Below are positions 24,901-35,516 of a stretch of DNA of 64,000 nucleotides, one piece after another. Under the pieces are notes generated by a model. That model worked only from the letters and a program-made list of their open reading frames with translations, was not told where the DNA came from and did not search any database. The DNA comes from Siphonodentalium dalli (lineage: Eukaryota > Mollusca > Scaphopoda > Gadilida > Siphonodentaliidae), in NCBI GenBank assembly GCA_032622095.1, contig CP136069.1, positions 89,144,618 to 89,208,617 on the forward strand, read 5' to 3'. Made by a program: the position numbers and the translations under genes. Position 1 is the first letter of the stretch, and the number at the start of each line of letters is the position of its first letter.

Positions 24901-27900
24901 TCAAGTGCCTACTGTCTCCTGTATAAACTATTCACTCTCAAGTTGACAAGGAAGCAAGTGATGGGGTTAATAAACCATGAGGATTCATGTTACATCAGAG
25001 GCTTGGGATTTATGTACATAAGGCAAGTCATCAATAATCGTCATTTACTCTGATTGGAACTGTGTTCATCTTCTGTGTTTTCGCTGGGCAGAAAAATATT
25101 TTTGCCATTTCTGAATTTCTTTCAGGCAATTACCAAAAACTTGGACCAAATTGAAAAATCAACATATACACCACTCTACATAGTGGGCGAGCATCACTAA
25201 ATTCACCCTCTGGGGACATCACTCTGATTAGGCCTCATCTTCTCTGGAAAGTTTCGTTATAAAATTTCTGTAGAAACTTCTTCACATAGATTCTATTTCT
25301 TTTTGAGTTTAGTTTAGTTTCTCTATATCCCCAAATTGGCAGATGACACATTACATAATCAAGGTTCCCAATGGGTGTACATCACAATATTCACCATTTG
25401 GGAACCAAATCTGAGTCTATGTCTCCCATAACAGATAAGGCCATGCAGAATGAGGTCCACAGAGGATGAATTTGGTGATGCTAGCCTGTTATGCGGGATA
25501 GCGTCACTAAATTCACCCTCTGGGGACCTCATTCTGCAAATGACAGGCACACTAAACTCAGGCTTGCTTGCAGTACTAATATTTCTACAGATATTACAGA
25601 ATGTTAGGCCATACACAAAAAATAGTTCGTTTCTCACGGATCGCCGCCTCCCAAAAAAAACCCTGCGCTACCCCATATTTATTGGCAGCTGTAAATAATA
25701 AATATATAAATACCGCATATCCAAAACCGCCCCAGACCGATAACTTCGTCTTGAAACTTTACGCAAACTGCAAATCTATCCGGACTGCAAATCTATCCGG
25801 ACTTTACATTCACAAACAAGGGTGGATAATTCGACGCACTTCCTGTTTAAAATAATAACAAAATGGCGACTTTGGTGAACATTTGTATTGTGCAGAATGC
25901 GTCGGAAGGCAAATGGACAATTATATCAGTCAACAGATCAAAAACTGTAACTCAAATGGCTGATGATTTCATGTCCACGAAAGATATTGACGATGATTTT
26001 GACCTGGTTGTTTCAAAAACTCAAACGGGACTTTGACACAGTTGCAGGAGACATCATGATCATGTTTTCTGAAGTCACGTAATTTTTCGGACGATATTTT
26101 AAAATTCGAGTGACCAAAGAAGATTTACCAGAGAAGAAATCGGGAGAAGTAGTTGATGTATTCTCGGTGCTGATGACAAGTTGCAAGGAGGTGGTGTTGC
26201 CCAGTAAGACAAATGTGAAAAAACAAACGTGACGAATTCTGCAATTCATTCGTTGACTGGTTAGGTGAAAACAAAGTGGGCTTCCGAAAGGATAGCGTTG
26301 ACAGTGTGGGTCGGCAATGTGTGGCTATTGTATGTAATGCACTCTGGTTTGTGGATCAGCACTATTCCAAACTTCAAGATTTTTATGAAAGTCTGTGATT
26401 AATTAGAAAATAAACCTTTTATTTCATAAATTATTGTTGTGATTTAATATTATCAATTCATGTGTAGTCCAGTGGAACTCCTTCCAATAAAGCTTGATCT
26501 GGCTGGTGGTCACCCTGAGTTACATCAAATTTCACCGATGTAGTGTCCACATCTTCTGCCATGAGTGAATAACTCAAACTTTTTCCTCTATACAACTTTA
26601 TTACAAATGTAGATTATTAAGGGGATATATGATGGTCAGCTTCAGTATATTGCCCATATTCAGTATTACTGCTTAATATGGGATTCCAGTAAATACTTTA
26701 TAAATAAATACCTGCCTCACCACAAAATTAATTTGAAAAAAATAATAAATATAAATAATTGCCTCCCTCATCACTTTAAAAAAAAAACCCTTGAGAAACA
26801 AACTATTTTGTGTGTATGGCCTTATGTCGGGTTCTCATGTGTTAGCACATGATGAATCACACATTGTTGAAGGTGAATGTTGTTGGAATTTTCTGATTTT
26901 GGTCAAATTTCGTTTGTGACTTCTTTTTAGAAGTGAACAACATTTTTGATTGAAAATATAACTTTAAAAACACTCTTTAAGTGAAATTTGTTGTTGAGTC
27001 ATGTATAATGACAAACAATATTGAGAGCATGTCTTCAAAAAGAATTTAGTAAGTGTTGCTGGAAAGACATAGAGCATCTTTAACGCTGTTAGACATATAA
27101 CACAACCTTTAATAAACTATTCAATTGTTTTCTTAGAGAGTTGTACGTAAACGTATTGGCTTTGAACAGTATAATCAATCCTTACTCATCTTTTTCATGT
27201 GTGTATTATTCTATTGGCAGGTACACTCAAGATCCAAAAGATTTATGGACATGGTATGAGGACTATTTAGAAGATGAGGAGGTAAGACTGCCCAAATAAC
27301 GAAGGCTTCTGTGTCCGTCCCAACATAACTCAGACATGGGTTGTCTGATCTGAATGAAATTTAGTATGGATGTTTGACGTCATGACTGCTTTTAAAAGAG
27401 AGGCAAATGACATTTGCATTTTCCATTCTCGAGTTCTTCTTTGTTTATCTGGAAATCGTATTTTTGTTGCGTGTACAGATAGCTCAGCCATGGTTCATTG
27501 GTTATCAATGATAATTTGTATGAATATTCGCCGTCATGACTACTTTCAAAAGAGGCGCATATGACATTCGTGTTTTGACTCTAGAGTCATCCTTCTTTAT
27601 TTATTTGGAAATTGTTTTAAATTTGGCTTCTGTCCTACCCATGTTTCAATTTGGCACTGGGGGGGGGGGGGGGGGGGGGGGGGGGTCTGAAGTGTAACGT
27701 CTTGTTTCTATATGGCTTTAATTAAATGATATATGCATAGAATAGTTGTGTATCCACGTATGTCGCTGTGAGAGAACCAGATGGCTGAAGACAACTGCGT
27801 AAGTTGATACAGTATTGAAATAAAATTTCTTAATTTTCTATAACATGTTTTTAAATGTTAAGAGATGTTATTATGATTATTTTAAGCTATGGTGGAGTTG

Positions 27901-30900
27901 AAATTTCCACCAATTATGAGATAACTAAATGTCAATTAGAAGTTTAAGACTTTCCACAATTCATTTTTCCTTCAATGGGTCACTGATATTGTACACAGTC
28001 ATCTCTGTATGATTCTTATTGATCGATTGAACAGATATTTTTATTTGATTAAAATTTCTCATTTTTTAACTACTTAACTTTTCATGTTAAATATAAACTT
28101 TTATGAATGACAAATTTAAATTTGAAAGTAAATTTTTATCTAAATATATAGTTTTCATCAGTCAGTTGAACATAGAACATTTTGAAGTTATTTTTATCAT
28201 AATATTGTTATCAATCAGTATCAATAGTCATTTTTATATGGAATTTACTGTTGACTACCTTTATTTGGTTTATTAAATAATTGTTATTGTTTGTCACTGC
28301 AGGGATGTTGCTCTAGACCAAGTCCGGGTGATTGCTGAAACAGACTTGACAAGCTGGACCTCTCTTTGAGGTTAATTACCCTAGCAAAAATAGTTAAATT
28401 TTATCAAATACTATCCGTCAGCACTATCCGTCAGCAAACTGTAAACCTTATCAAACATTAATATCATCATGGATTGAAACACAGCAATTCAATAATATAT
28501 GTCTTGAGTTTTGAGTTTAAATGGAAAGTATTGGACTTACAAGTTCTTTGTTTTTCTAAATGTTAGACAAATCACACTTTAAAATTTGTGTAGTTGGAAA
28601 CCCTGTTTTTTGCTGTATCAGATTATATACATGAAATGTTCACACACGGATACAGTTAGAATGGGAACTGTGCTGTGTTATCTTGAATATATGTTTTCCA
28701 TAGTGTAACTAACTTATTCAAAATAGGATTTAGTAGGTGAATGAATTCTGTTTGATATCTTTTTATCATTGACTCTCTTTAATTACAAACGAGGTAATGT
28801 TTGATGATTCGGACAAACTTGAAAATGTCTCTTGTTGGCCACACCTCACAAATCAATCTCAGTGAAAGTCTAATAAATTTACATTAGCACAAATTCTCCC
28901 TTAATACTTGTATGAATAATTAGTTGATTTTGTAAGAAAAATTATTTAATTGAAGAGAATACAACCAATTTGTCACAAATGGAGCATCATAAATGTTCTT
29001 TGAATGTCCAATTAATTGGATGATGTAAAATTGAAAACTGTTTTAATTTCAGTGCAGCCAATTTAAAAAATATAATTTGGAACAGGGAGAGAAGATTAAT
29101 TCAAAAACCCTGTCATTGTTGTAGAAACTAGATGCTGAATTTTACGTAACGTTTAGGTTCCTCAATTCACATTGTTTATTGGTGTAACCATGATTCTAAG
29201 CGTAAAAACAGCGATAAGCTTATTAGATATTTGTTCTTGATATATTTGATTTGAACTTTTGAGTTTGATCTTCAAGCCTTTTTGGGGGTAACTTTTTCAG
29301 GATTTTTCTATGCACTGACCTCATTTATAAGTGACATAATGGTGAAAACTTCATATTAATTGATTTTCCCCGCTCATAAGAAAGCATCGCTTAGACCTAG
29401 GTATTCATTAATTAATATCTGATTATAAATAAGTACATTTCTTTAAACTTGAAATATTTGGATAAGATAAACTAGGGTTTAATCCAAGACCTGATTGTAG
29501 TCTGATTTAGTAAATAGTGATATTCAATTATGATGGAATTGAATGACTCATTTAAGAAATGAATGTCAGTTTCACTGCAGTCATGGAATTTTGTAAACAA
29601 GATAACAAGTTTACTGAATGTTTATCACAGTCAAAATACATGACCACATAGAACTAATTTATAACCCTTTCTTTACTAAATGGATTCATCCATTCAGTTA
29701 TATAAGTATATACTGGAATGGTCTATTATTAATTTAGATGGATGTTCAGGCACATAAGCAGATGACAGACAGATAAACAGATAACACAAGAGCAGAAGGA
29801 TTCCTATTCATTGGGTGGAAATATTCAGATAATAAGTTCAACAAACGACCTACTTATTATCTGAATATTTCCAAATGGAACTACTCATTATTGAGTGTTT
29901 AGTATAGAAAGGGTTAATTCTGCCATTATTGATTTGACATTTTAAAAAAATTGTCTCATATCGCCATTTGTGAAACAGGTTAGCCAATTAACATATTCTC
30001 TATGGCACTCTGCCAAGCATAATTAATCTCTAAAGCATTGTAATGTCTTTAATTCTGTGGCAATCTCCAGGACCTCTATCTTATTGATATATGACCGGTC
30101 CAATTTCTGTACCCAGGGTGGTTATTCATTTATGAACAAATTTACTTATCCATATTGGCGGGTAAAGGCTTATGGATTGAACCCTGCATTGTTTCTACGC
30201 ATAGCTAATAATAGTATGATAAAGACATATCATATGTTGTTTGAACTAGTATATTGTTTGGTGTGGCCTCATTGCACTTGATTGCAGTTACTTTCATTGT
30301 TTGTTTGAATTTTTCAGACATTACCTGTGAATTTGATATCCAGGAAATCTGCTTTTGACAAGGTAACCATGCTCCACTTAGGTGAGTATTTCAACATGTA
30401 CATTCCTGGTGGCATCTATTCTTGTGCTTAATATATGATTATATCAATGTGATCTTTTCAACCTCAGACATGATATATTTTCAGAATGTGCTTTCTCTTC
30501 TATTATTTAACCTCTCTATACTATATACTCATTGACTAGTAGTTATCTGGAAATATTTCAGATAATAAGTTCAACAAACAACATATGACTTATTATCTGA
30601 ACATTTCCCACCATTGTATAAGAATCTTTCTGCACTTGTATTATTTAGCTCAACAAGTTTGAGCTATTGCCATGGGTTGGTGTCCATCGTCTGTCCGTCC
30701 GTAGGGGCATGTGTCCGTCCATCAACAATTTCCTTGGCACGCCCTACAGGCCACATCCCTCATCCGATTATCACTAAACTTCATATGGATCTTCGGGGTA
30801 ACCTCTAAATGGGAGCCATTGATTTTTTCTTCAATTGATATAAAACATGGCCATCAGCAGCCATCTTGGATTTCGTGTAGCCCTAATTTATTTTTAGAAA

Positions 30901-33900
30901 TATTTCAGCTGAATATTTTGAAAATTTACAGGCTTGTTTAGAATCGCCTCCAGAGCTATCAAATTTGAATGATATTTGATGAAAAACGTGGCCACCGGCA
31001 GCCATCTTAAAATTTACTCTTTTGTTTGACTAAATCCTTTGGCACACCCTACAGACCACATACCTCATCCGATCATCACCATACTTTATATGAATCTTCT
31101 GGATGACCTCTAGATGGAAGCCATCAGTTTGTTTTTCCAAAATTCGGTGAAAAACATGGCTGCCAGTGGCCATCTTGGAATTACTCTTTGCATGACTAAA
31201 TCCTTCGGTGCACCCTGCAGGCCACATAATTAATCAAACTTCATATGGATCTTTGGGGTGACCTCTTAATGGGAGCCATCAATTTTTTCCCGAAATATTT
31301 TGAAGAATCCATTGGCACAACTTCCAGCCCACATTTATCAGAGAAATGTTTTTTTAGGATCACCTAGATGGGAGCTATCGTATTTGAATGATTTTCGATG
31401 AAAAACATGGCTGCCAGTAGACATCTTGGTTTTCAAATTTGAATCCATTGGCACACCATGTAACTGACATTTAATGGAAAAATATTTTTGAACTTTACAC
31501 GCATGTTTAGGATCACCTCTAGATGGGAGCTATCAATTTTTTCCAAATTTCATGGAAAAATGTGGCTGCCGGCAGCCATTTTGGATTTTACTCTTTGCAT
31601 GACTAAATCCTTTGGCACACCCTACAGACCTCATCCTTTATATGACTGTCACCAAATGTCATATGGATCTTAAATCTGAGTGACCACAGCATGGGAGCCA
31701 TCAAATTTTTCCGAATTTCATTAAAATACATAACCGCCAGTGGCCATCTTGGATTTCACATGTGAATCTATCGACACACTCTGCAGCCCAAATTTATTGG
31801 TGAAATGTTTGAAATGAAAATAATATCATCTACACAATACAAGCCCTTTACTGAAACTTTTTGACTCCTTTATCATTATACTGACTGCTCAGCCTAAAAT
31901 TAACACCCATGTGCCAGAATTGAGACATTTGGACGTATCCATTCAGAACACCTCCCCAAGTTGAGCTACACTATGATTCTGTCTGTCATCTGCTTATATG
32001 TTGTGAACATCCATCCAGATCAATAATAGACCATTCCAATGTATACTCTCATAACTAGTGGGAGAGCCATTTAGTATAGAAAGGGTTAACAAGTACACAT
32101 TGGAATGGTACATGTAGCATTCATCTTGAGGGGTTTTCAAGCAAAAATAAGCAGACGACAGATAATACAAGAACAGAAGGAGTACCTATTTATTGGAGGG
32201 ACATGTTCAGATAATAAGCTCAACAAACTTATTATCTGAACAATTCCTATGGGATAACTACTCGCCAATGACTATTTAGCATAGAACGGGTTAATATGGA
32301 TAGAGGGTTGATAATTGTAGGAAGTTTGAACGGTTTTCGCTATGGTCGTGTCACTATCTCTGCTTGGCTGAACATAGTTGTTTGCACCGACTTGGCTAGA
32401 GCACCTCCCACCTATATTGTACTCTATAGTGAATTTCTGAGAATCATGGCGTCTGCGTGGCATAATTTCAGGAAATTGATGTTAAAGCAGGTGGTGGTCA
32501 CAAGATGCTGATTGGTGAGATGTTGCGGCAGTGGCTCACTAAGCTCGAATGGTATGCGACACTCTTCCCAAGGATCCCAGTGCCAGTACAGAAAGACATT
32601 GTCATCAAGCTGACTCAGTGGAACCTAAGTCATAACATCATCCCAGAAGCTGCTCCCAAAAAGACAGATCCCAGTGAACAGGCATCATTTGGTGAGGCTG
32701 AGAGATTCTCTAAAGGACATAGGTATGTATGCTCTCGCTGTCAGTGGGCTATCTAGTCAGGATGATAGTGTCAGGTTACCAATACCAATCAAGACTATTT
32801 AGAAAACTACGGGTTACAGCCCTTATTGTCAGGGTATTTGGACTTTGTGTGAAAATGAATTTTACTCTTTCCATAAGTAAAGTCTTTGGCACACCCTACC
32901 GACCACATCCCTCATCTGATCGTCACCAAACTTCATAAGGATCTTTGGGTGGCCTCTAAATGGGTGCTGTCAATTTTTTTCTCCAAAATATTTCAAATAA
33001 CATGGCCGCCAGGGTGCCAGCAGACATCTTGTTTATCTTGAAATGTGGGTTTTTTTTGTCCGTCCTTGCATTTGTCCTGAACCTCACATGACACCAAAGC
33101 TGCCAACTTTGAGTCTTGTGCTGTTTATATCATGCCTGTCAGTAGAGATGGGCGGTTGTGAAATTTTGCCTCGGTTTCGGTTTCGGTTGTGGAAAAAGAG
33201 CTGAGTCTCGGTTTCGGTTTCGGTTTTTATTAATAAAAATTACTAATGTGAACAAAATCTAATTATGCTTCATCATATTACAAAGAAAACACACCAATTG
33301 TATCACCATAACTTGTGAGGTACATGTCCTTTTATAATATTAAATTATGTATCATATTGTTACTATTACATGTATATTGTTAATGTCCATGTCGAGTGGC
33401 AGTGCTAGAATGCAAGTGAGTCTGTGTATTGTGTATGACTGCAATTCAGCATCATATGATCATAAGTGTGAAATAATATAATGATCATTTATATCGGCAT
33501 AAAACTAATGTGTGTGACTAGATATATGTGTATAGTTATGATTTGAAAAATAAAATTGGAAATAAACAACAAAATGAAAATAAAACATGACTAGAATCTC
33601 TCAATCACATTATATGGCTATATGCCTATTACCATATTTAGGGAACATAATATTGTACACACTATACAGTATACATGCATCCAATACAAGTCACCTGAAT
33701 GAGTGCTATTTCTCAACAGTTTACCGACAAACGGTATAATTCATTCCGGCTCCGATTCCGACATAACATTTTTAATCAACGGCGCACAAATATATTTGAC
33801 GATTTAACATCCAAACAGTGATAAAAACTAATAGGGAATGCGGGTAACAATCATTGATACCTTTTGATATCGTATCCTCGTTATCAAATTCACCTTTCAG

Positions 33901-35186
33901 AGTATTTGTACGGCCTTAATGATTAAAATAACATGAGAAATAAACTGATTTGTGTTGTGTTTACTACGGCGAAAATAGGTGTACACGGAAGCAACGTAAT
34001 TAATTCGTCGCGCGATTTCACCGTGCGAACTCCTTTCTGCATATATTACAGGCGGCACACTTAGATTTCTTATCTTTCTTTGAAAAATATTTCCACACAG
34101 AACTCGTTTGTTCGTCGTGTTCTGCCATGATTACAGGAAGTTGTGACAACCGAAACTACGGGTTTTTCCAACTTACCACGGTTGTCATTTCCGGTTTTTC
34201 CCGACAACCGAAACCGAACTGATTCCACGGTTAACCGCCCATCTCTACCTGTCAGACGAGAACATATTATACGACGTTCACCACACTCAACATAAGCCTA
34301 CCACATGTCTATGGCTATCAAATAATGTTATGTCACAGTGACATGTGATGAACCTAGTAACGTCAATGCACTTTTCCAATGACTGGCCACCTGCAATCGG
34401 AAGAAGAAAAAAAACGAATATATATTTTAATATGACTAACCTTAACGTAGCCGAATTGCACTGCGGGGGATATTCTTAGTCCCACTGGAACAGTCACACC
34501 TCGGTAGTTAATATTTTTTTATTTTCTAATTTATCAGGCCATCTCCTCCGGTTAGTCAGCCACAAAACAGAGATGATCGATATGGCAGGCAGCGATCACC
34601 TCCGGTTAGTCAGCTCCAACACCGAGATGATCGATATAGCAGACAACGATCACCTACAGTAAGTCAGCCCCAACACAGAGATGATAAATATGGTCGACAG
34701 CGATCACCAAGACGATCTCCAGCCAGGTCAAGAAAATCCCCACCCATGTATTCACGTTCTCCAAGAAGATCACCATCTCGATATTCGCCGAAGCATTCTC
34801 CTTCACGCAGAGCATCACCAAGGCGGTATTCACGATCTCCAAAGCATTCTCCTTCTCGCAGGACACCACCAAGGCGGTATTCTCCTCATCCTCCACCGAG
34901 AGTCAGAACTCATGAAAAACGAAATATTGACTTTGCAGATGCTCTCGCACTAGAGAAAGATCGTCAGCGACGGGATAAAGATGATTATCCCCATAGGTCA
35001 CGTTCTAGATCACCTCGAGTTTCTCGCAGGGATGATTATGATAAATATAGTAGAAAGCGATCCAGATCTAGGTCTTTTGATAAAAGAGACTACAAATCAT
35101 ATGATAAGCATTCCCACCATGATAAGAAGGATAGACGGAAATCTCCAGAAAAAAAACATAGCAAGAAGCACAGGAATGGCTATTGA
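21778..35186 (+). CDS. PRPF38B: PRPF38B, pre-mRNA-splicing factor 38B (six coding exons, complete)
   Basis: Coding exons are 21778-21933, 22412-22480, 24871-25022, 27221-27281, 32472-32722 and 34538-35186. They sum to 1338 nt, i.e. 445 aa plus TGA, with every junction in phase. Residues ~1-170 form the PRP38 domain, with family-typical stretches GNEKTMNLN, TAGQTGMCGG, KLFTLKLTRKQVMGLI, GLGFMYIRYTQ and TLFPRIPVPVQK. Residues ~230-445 are an Arg/Ser/Pro/His-rich tail. PRP38-family proteins act in nuclear pre-mRNA splicing with the U4/U6.U5 tri-snRNP; the RS-like tail is the usual protein-interaction part of the B paralogue, which separates it from PRPF38A. Human PRPF38B is roughly 100 residues longer, mostly in the tail. 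The first coding exon follows a strong 3' splice site (T-rich tract then TTTTGCAG), so a 5' exon lies upstream; the chosen ATG at 21778 is the first in that exon and could be extended if the upstream exon is coding. Family identity is very secure. Confidence 0.95.
22334..22353 (+). repeat. G20 homopolymer
   Basis: Twenty consecutive G, 59 bp before the PRPF38B exon 2 acceptor. Length may vary between reads or alleles. Confidence 0.9.
22412..22480 (+). CDS. PRPF38B: PRPF38B exon 2
   Basis: Acceptor taacag|GTC, donor GGA|gtgagt. The 69 nt are phase 0 to phase 0 and encode the conserved HLEPWEKGSR...TAGQTGMCGG segment of the PRP38 domain. Confidence 0.93.
24139..24200. mobile_element. Family B terminal fragment
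   Basis: catgactggagcttcttgaa ... accctgtgccagtg matches only the left end of family B. Confidence 0.45.
24573..24671. repeat. Small inverted repeat (24-nt arms)
   Basis: gttggatatttggggattcg..agca inverse to tgctcgaatccccgaatatcc..aac, about 50 bp apart; PRPF38B intron 2. Possibly a small foldback element. Confidence 0.5.
24871..25022 (+). CDS. PRPF38B: PRPF38B exon 3, ends in a GC donor
   Basis: Acceptor ttttcag|GTT. The 152 nt encode GVGAGGIVSSAYCLLYKLFT and on to GLGFMYI plus the first two bases of an Arg codon. The donor is AG|gcaagt, a non-canonical GC site with otherwise full donor consensus. The next exon completes AGG (Arg), exactly where the family has Arg-Tyr-Thr-Gln. Confidence 0.93.
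25181..25562. mobile_element. Palindromic GCAGAATGAGG MITE, double-hairpin form
   Basis: A half hairpin (gcatcactaaattcaccctc, 25191) and a full hairpin 25446-25537 (gcagaatgaggtcc ... ggacctcattctgc) flank a ~200-bp core; outer word atgacaggcacactaaac. PRPF38B intron 3. Confidence 0.65.
25863..26398 (+). pseudogene. Broken intronless coding sequence inside PRPF38B intron 3
   Basis: ATG at 25863 (context caaaATGG) opens a 57-codon frame ending TGA at 26036. Protein-like sequence continues in a second frame from 26032 (DTVAGDIMIMFSEV), crosses an in-frame TAA at 26080-26082, and runs through KIRVTKEDLPEKKSGEVV to a TGA at 26230. A third frame from 26231 (EFCNSFVDWLGENKVGF, ending LQDFYESL) stops at 26396-26398. 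AATAAA follows at 26409. So there are two frameshifts and one nonsense codon in about 178 codons, no introns, and a poly(A)-signal-like end: a decayed retrocopy or transposon-derived ORF. I do not recognise the family. Confidence 0.6.
26420..27220. other. PRPF38B intron 3, remainder
   Basis: AT-rich intronic sequence after the pseudogene; no repeat family of this window recognised. Confidence 0.6.
27221..27281 (+). CDS. PRPF38B: PRPF38B exon 4
   Basis: Acceptor ttggcag|GTACACT, donor GAG|gtaaga. The 61 nt encode YTQDPKDLWTWYEDYLEDEE, matching the family segment with the Trp-rich, acidic motif after the Tyr-Thr-Gln. Exits in phase 0. Confidence 0.92.
27659..27685 (+). repeat. G27 homopolymer
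   Basis: Twenty-seven consecutive G in PRPF38B intron 4, the longest of many G or C runs in the window (others near 6920, 18580, 43340, 52765, 52984, 53984, 59731). Confidence 0.9.
29665..29913. mobile_element. TTAA-type MITE, family C
   Basis: CCCTTTCTTTACTAAAT...ATTTAGTATAGAAAGGG with TTAA at the right and ATAA at the left. Contains the internal hairpin TTATTATCTGAATATTTCC / its inverse. TTAA with CCCTTT ends suggests piggyBac-type mobilisation. Confidence 0.7.
30511..32085. mobile_element. TTAA-type MITE, family C, split by AGCTCAAC copy d
   Basis: Left piece 30511-30656 (after TTAA at 30507) and right piece ~31979-32085 (before TTAA at 32086) together rebuild one family C copy; the intervening 1.3 kb is the AGCTCAAC element. 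Confidence 0.65.
30657..31975. mobile_element. AGCTCAAC-family element, copy d (divergent subfamily), in PRPF38B intron 4
   Basis: Starts AGCTCAACAAGTTTGAGCTATTGCCATGG with gtccgtccgt words, followed by degenerate ~150-bp units (ccatcttggatt, ctagatgggagcc), ending AAGTTGAGCTACA at 31958-31970. The 3' hairpin is degraded. It splits a TTAA-type MITE (30511-30656 plus ~31979-32085). Confidence 0.7.
32090..32290. mobile_element. TTAA-type MITE, family C, adjacent partial copy
   Basis: Shares acattggaatggt, gcagacgacagataat and the ttattatctgaac hairpin; ends agcatagaacggg|ttaa. The left terminus is missing, abutting the previous copy's TTAA. Confidence 0.6.
32472..32722 (+). CDS. PRPF38B: PRPF38B exon 5
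   Basis: Acceptor atttcag|GAA, donor AG|gtatgt. The 251 nt encode EIDVKAGGGHKMLIGEML, then LTKLEWYATLFPRIPVPVQK, the end of the PRP38 domain. A less conserved linker (residues ~190-229) rich in Pro/Lys/Ser follows and enters the RS-like tail. Confidence 0.92.
32868..33025. mobile_element. AGCTCAAC-family internal fragment, copy g
   Basis: Single degenerate unit (ctttggcacaccctac...aaacttcat...catggccgccag) in the last PRPF38B intron. Confidence 0.5.
33143..34247. mobile_element. Non-autonomous hAT element, 1.1 kb, in the last PRPF38B intron
   Basis: TIRs TAGAGATGGGCGGTT / AACCGCCCATCTCTA, flanked by 8-bp direct repeats CCTGTCAG (33135-33142 and 34248-34255). Subterminal CGGTTTCGGTTTCGG arrays occur at both ends in inverted orientation. 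A related unoccupied site exists at ~36090 (see the 36034-36240 repeat). No transposase frame. Confidence 0.88.
34538..35186 (+). CDS. PRPF38B: PRPF38B terminal coding exon, RS-rich tail
   Basis: Acceptor ttatcag|GCC; the first base completes an Arg codon. 215 codons to TGA at 35184-35186. The exon opens with three tandem copies of an 18-residue unit (RSPPVSQLQHRDDRYSRQ and variants, ~34539-34703). These lead into SRSP/RSPSR/KHSPSRR repeats, a short helical charged stretch near 34930 and a basic Lys/His/Arg C-terminus. No further 3' splice pairing is needed. Confidence 0.93.
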
Positions 35187-35267
35187 GATAATATACGGCA
35201 ATATTATATGACTTCCCCTTTGTCGCCCAATGTTTTGAGTTTTACAAAGAAATATAACTCTAGTATT

Positions 35268-35307
35268 CCCATTATTTAGTAAAAAATCACCTTTACTAAA
35301 TAATGGG
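35268..35307 (+). other. Perfect 16-bp stem-loop in the PRPF38B 3' UTR
   Basis: CCCATTATTTAGTAAA pairs with TTTACTAAATAATGGG around an 8-nt loop, starting 82 nt after the stop codon. It could be a small MITE remnant or an RNA hairpin; its position inside the presumed 3' UTR is the only functional hint. Confidence 0.6.
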
Positions 35308-35516
35308 CATGCCAAAAGAATCGGACCACAGAGACACATTTCAAGAAGTTTATAAGAAATAACAAACTTCAGCCCAAAATTTCCTTGACGGGGAAGTCGT
35401 GTGAGATTGCCAAATATACCATATCACACATGGCAGCTACATTGTCACAACAAATCAGGCATTCTAGATACTAAATCAGGGCTTACATATCACAAGACAA
35501 AACTTATTGTCAGATA

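Noticed and set aside
34654-34953. Alternative frames over the PRPF38B last exon
   Set aside because: Shadows of the repetitive RS coding sequence.
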